From positions 1 to 14,575 of the forward strand of contig JAWXTR010000086.1 in the NCBI GenBank assembly GCA_044433365.1: 14,575 nucleotides of DNA, written 5' to 3'. The first letter of the stretch is position 1. Each line of letters starts with the position of its first letter. The notes under the pieces were generated by a model. The model made no database searches, was not told where the DNA came from, and saw only the letters and a program-made list of their open reading frames with translations. This document shows, in pieces, positions 12,235 through 14,575 of the stretch. Source of the stretch: CAMQVM01 sp044433365. Its GTDB lineage: Bacteria; Bacteroidota; Bacteroidia; Bacteroidales; Rikenellaceae. The translations under genes were made by a program, and so were the position numbers.

Positions 12235-14575
12235 CTATTTTTCTTTATCCTCTTTTGGTTTTGCATTTTTAACGTGAGTATCTAGCCAATTGATTGTTTC
12301 CCACCAAAGTTGGTAGTTGCTTTCCATTGCTCTATAGCCGTGGCTTTCGTAAGGTAGAACTACATATCTTGAGGTGTGTCCTAAATACGATAGAGCTTGG
12401 TATAGGCGTTGTGTTTGGATAGGGAATGTACCTGAATTTTCGTCTAGTTGACCATGTATTAAAAGAATAGGTTCTTTTAGATTTTTTACGTGTGAAAATG
12501 GCGACATATCAAAATATAGCTCAGGATTTTTCCAGTAATCTCTATCTTCACGTTGGAATCCAAAAGGAGTCAAAGAGCGGTTGTATGCACCACTACGAGC
12601 TACACCTGCAGCAAACAAATCGCTTTGAGAAAGTAGGTGAGCTGTCATAAATGCACCATAAGAGTGTCCACCAACGCCAATGCGATTTCTATCACCTACA
12701 CCATAATCTACTACAAAGTCGACAGCAGCCTCAGCATTTGATACAAGTTGTGAGATAAACACGTCGTTTGGCTCGCTATCAGTATTTTCTGAGATAATAA
12801 ACATACTCATATCGAGCATTACAGCATAACCCTCAAGTGCAGCTAAAGCAGCAGAGGTTGACGGAGTGAAGCTATATTTATGAACATGTCTTTTTTCTGC
12901 TTCAACAGCACTTTTGTGCTCTCCAGGATAAGCCCACATAAATACAGGAAGCGCACCATCTCTTTTCTTGTCATAACCTTTAGGGGTAAGAAGAATAGCT
13001 CTCTGCTCAACTCCATCTTTACGATTATATGATATAAATTCACGACCTAGCTCACGAAGTGCTGGAGCGGGGTCGGCAAATGCTGTTAATTCTGTTTCAC
13101 TACCTTTTTTAGTGTTAATAAGGGCATAATTTAGAGGAGAAGTTGGAGATTCACGTGAAACAAGGACCTCAAGATTTTTAGGATTTGAAATTTTTAGAAT
13201 AGAACTTTTATATGGAGCCGAAGAGACCCAAAGCTCGCTAAATTCTCTCTTTTTTAAATCAAAAGCATCTACAAACGACATTGCAACACCTTCTGCATCA
13301 GGGCGATTGTATCCAGTAAAGTAGATTGTGGTTGGTTTTTTATCTAAAAACAACACCTTTTCGCCATACTCATTTAAAGTTGTATATGGACTACCTACGA
13401 CTGTGTAATTTTTAACAGTATCGGGACGAGTAGATTTTGTAAATAGAATATCTAAATCTTCGCTACTATCAGATGGGTTAAACATTACAGTGCGGCTAAT
13501 TTCTTGTTTTTTAGATGTTTCAGAATATATTGCTAGATTGCTATTACCCCAAGTTATCTCTCTCAATTCAAATTCTGGATTAAGTATTAGCTCTTTTTCT
13601 GCTGTAAAAGGAGCTGGTTGCTCATAAACCTTTGTTTGAAATAATTTTTCTGGTTTATCTTTCTCTTTTTCCTCTTTTGAGTCGTTTTTGTCGCTATCCT
13701 CTTCATCTTTATCTGTGCTTTTTTCAGACCAATATAGAGTTGCAGGGACATCTGTACGCCAATTAAAGTTTGAAGCTTTTATGCTTTTGTCTTTATCCTC
13801 TTCTGTTACTGTTTTATCCTCAAGGGTTTTGATAACTTTGCCAGTTGAAAGCTCAATTAACTCTAGTTTGTGAGGAAATGAGTTGTATGATGTAATGTAA
13901 GAGAATGGTTTATGTACAGTGCGAAGTAACATAAATTGTTTGTCTGGCGAAAGAGTAACTTTTGATACAATTGCAGGATTGCCCACTTTTGTCGACTTAC
14001 CATCAGAAATAATTGTAAGTTGTGAAGTGGCAAAATATTCAAACATATCCTCTTCCATAGGACTAGTTATCACATCGGCAACAGTGCTATCACCAAGCTT
14101 TTTACCATCTACTTCTTGAATTGCAGGAGCTGTAGCCAATCTATTCATATCTGGAATTTGTGCACCTTCAACCGTTGCAGGATAGATGATTGTCTGATCA
14201 TCTATAAAATAGAAACCATCTCTAAGAGTAGTAAGGTTCATTGGTTGCTGGCTGATTTTTGTTGCTTTAAGTGTTTGAACATCAACTCTCCAAAGCTCTG
14301 TCTCGCTAGGTGTAATATTTGTAAATGCTACATACTTGTTGGATGGTGACCATTTAGTATGAGAGATATTTAACTTTGCAGGAAGTCCACTAATGCTTTT
14401 ATCTTCGCCATTGATTTTTAAAGTGATTGTGTTAGGGTGGTTAAAACGTGATTGCGACATGTTTCTAACATTTGCACGTATCCCCCCAAGTCGGTATTCA
14501 TCTTTTGCCACCTCTTCTAGTCCCATATATAGCCTATCTTGTTGAAGAATTGCCATATAATTTTGATTTGAGCCG
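12235..14575 (-). CDS. S9D-type serine peptidase (glutamyl endopeptidase-like), N-terminus cut off
   Basis: This is a prolyl-oligopeptidase-family hydrolase: a beta-propeller followed by an alpha/beta-hydrolase domain. The frame stays open to the window edge; before the ATG at 14556 the codons for GSNQNY continue, so the true start and any signal peptide lie outside. Numbering from that ATG (773 residues), the nucleophile is S632 in GGHSYGAFM, the acid D705 in HGQLDENSGT, and the base H739 in YESHGYR. PVFMWAYPGEHKS (537-549) opens the catalytic domain. This set matches the S9D glutamyl endopeptidases. Residues about 279-304 form an extremely Asp/Glu/Lys-rich insertion in the propeller. Bacteroidota relatives usually have a signal peptide and act in the periplasm; that cannot be seen here. 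It is convergent with thrC and unrelated in function. Confidence 0.88.
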   Translation of the reverse strand, partial: GSNQNYMAILQQDRLYMGLEEVAKDEYRLGGIRANVRNMSQSRFNHPNTITLKINGEDKSISGLPAKLNISHTKWSPSNKYVAFTNITPSETELWRVDVQTLKATKISQQPMNLTTLRDGFYFIDDQTIIYPATVEGAQIPDMNRLATAPAIQEVDGKKLGDSTVADVITSPMEEDMFEYFATSQLTIISDGKSTKVGNPAIVSKVTLSPDKQFMLLRTVHKPFSYITSYNSFPHKLELIELSTGKVIKTLEDKTVTEEDKDKSIKASNFNWRTDVPATLYWSEKSTDKDEEDSDKNDSKEEKEKDKPEKLFQTKVYEQPAPFTAEKELILNPEFELREITWGNSNLAIYSETSKKQEISRTVMFNPSDSSEDLDILFTKSTRPDTVKNYTVVGSPYTTLNEYGEKVLFLDKKPTTIYFTGYNRPDAEGVAMSFVDAFDLKKREFSELWVSSAPYKSSILKISNPKNLEVLVSRESPTSPLNYALINTKKGSETELTAFADPAPALRELGREFISYNRKDGVEQRAILLTPKGYDKKRDGALPVFMWAYPGEHKSAVEAEKRHVHKYSFTPSTSAALAALEGYAVMLDMSMFIISENTDSEPNDVFISQLVSNAEAAVDFVVDYGVGDRNRIGVGGHSYGAFMTAHLLSQSDLFAAGVARSGAYNRSLTPFGFQREDRDYWKNPELYFDMSPFSHVKNLKEPILLIHGQLDENSGTFPIQTQRLYQALSYLGHTSRYVVLPYESHGYRAMESNYQLWWETINWLDTHVKNAKPKEDKEK

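Noticed and set aside
14554..14556. ATG at 14556 as the true start of the S9 peptidase
   Set aside because: The frame is open to the window edge with further codons, and the expected N-terminal strand and signal peptide are missing, so the gene is cut off.

Overview
The window looks like chromosomal DNA of a low-GC Bacteroidota, most likely Bacteroidales. The evidence is the protein repertoire (the arginine cluster order GNAT acyltransferase-argG-argC-argD-argB, a Bacteroidota-type cysteate synthase-like protein, and an S9D peptidase), a promoter matching the Bacteroidota TTG / TAnnTTTG consensus, AT-rich translation starts without Shine-Dalgarno sequences, and AT-rich palindromic intergenic repeats. 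I see no rRNA, tRNA, transposase, phage gene or CRISPR array.

Layout. 1-540 is gene-free repeat DNA: a 130-bp palindromic unit in tandem, the second copy split by a 162-bp inverted-repeat (MITE-like) element. 539-873 is an arginine leader: a promoter, a 33-codon leader peptide ending in four consecutive CGA arginine codons, and a hairpin with a U-run. 874-5759 holds the arginine genes: an N-acyltransferase (argA-like), argG, a strong terminator, a short palindromic repeat, then argC-argD-argB. 5760-5891 is a palindromic spacer between convergent genes. 5892-7184 (minus) is a threonine-synthase-fold PLP enzyme, best read as cysteate synthase. 7372-9024 is recN, ending in a 23-bp-stem terminator. 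9206-9629 is a threonine leader: a 36-codon peptide with ten Thr and five Ile codons, a C4/G4 hairpin over its stop codon, a second hairpin and a U6 terminator. 9630-11873 is thrB-thrC. 11874-12234 holds two more palindromic elements. 12235-14575 (minus) is an S9D serine peptidase cut by the window edge.

The main result is that both biosynthetic loci are preceded by short translated leaders that fit ribosome-mediated attenuation. The Thr/Ile leader resembles enterobacterial thrL in logic. The Arg leader is more surprising, because arginine genes are usually controlled by ArgR-type repressors. In both leaders the 5' arm of the first hairpin overlaps the last control codons and the stop codon or its immediate neighbours. 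A stalled ribosome would therefore physically cover that arm, and release at the stop would free it. The sequences are read directly; the mechanism is inference.

The arginine block covers acylation, phosphorylation, reduction and transamination of glutamate to acyl-ornithine, plus argininosuccinate synthesis. The transcarbamylase, deacylase and argH are not here. thrB-thrC complete threonine synthesis from homoserine; the aspartokinase/homoserine dehydrogenase gene is not adjacent.
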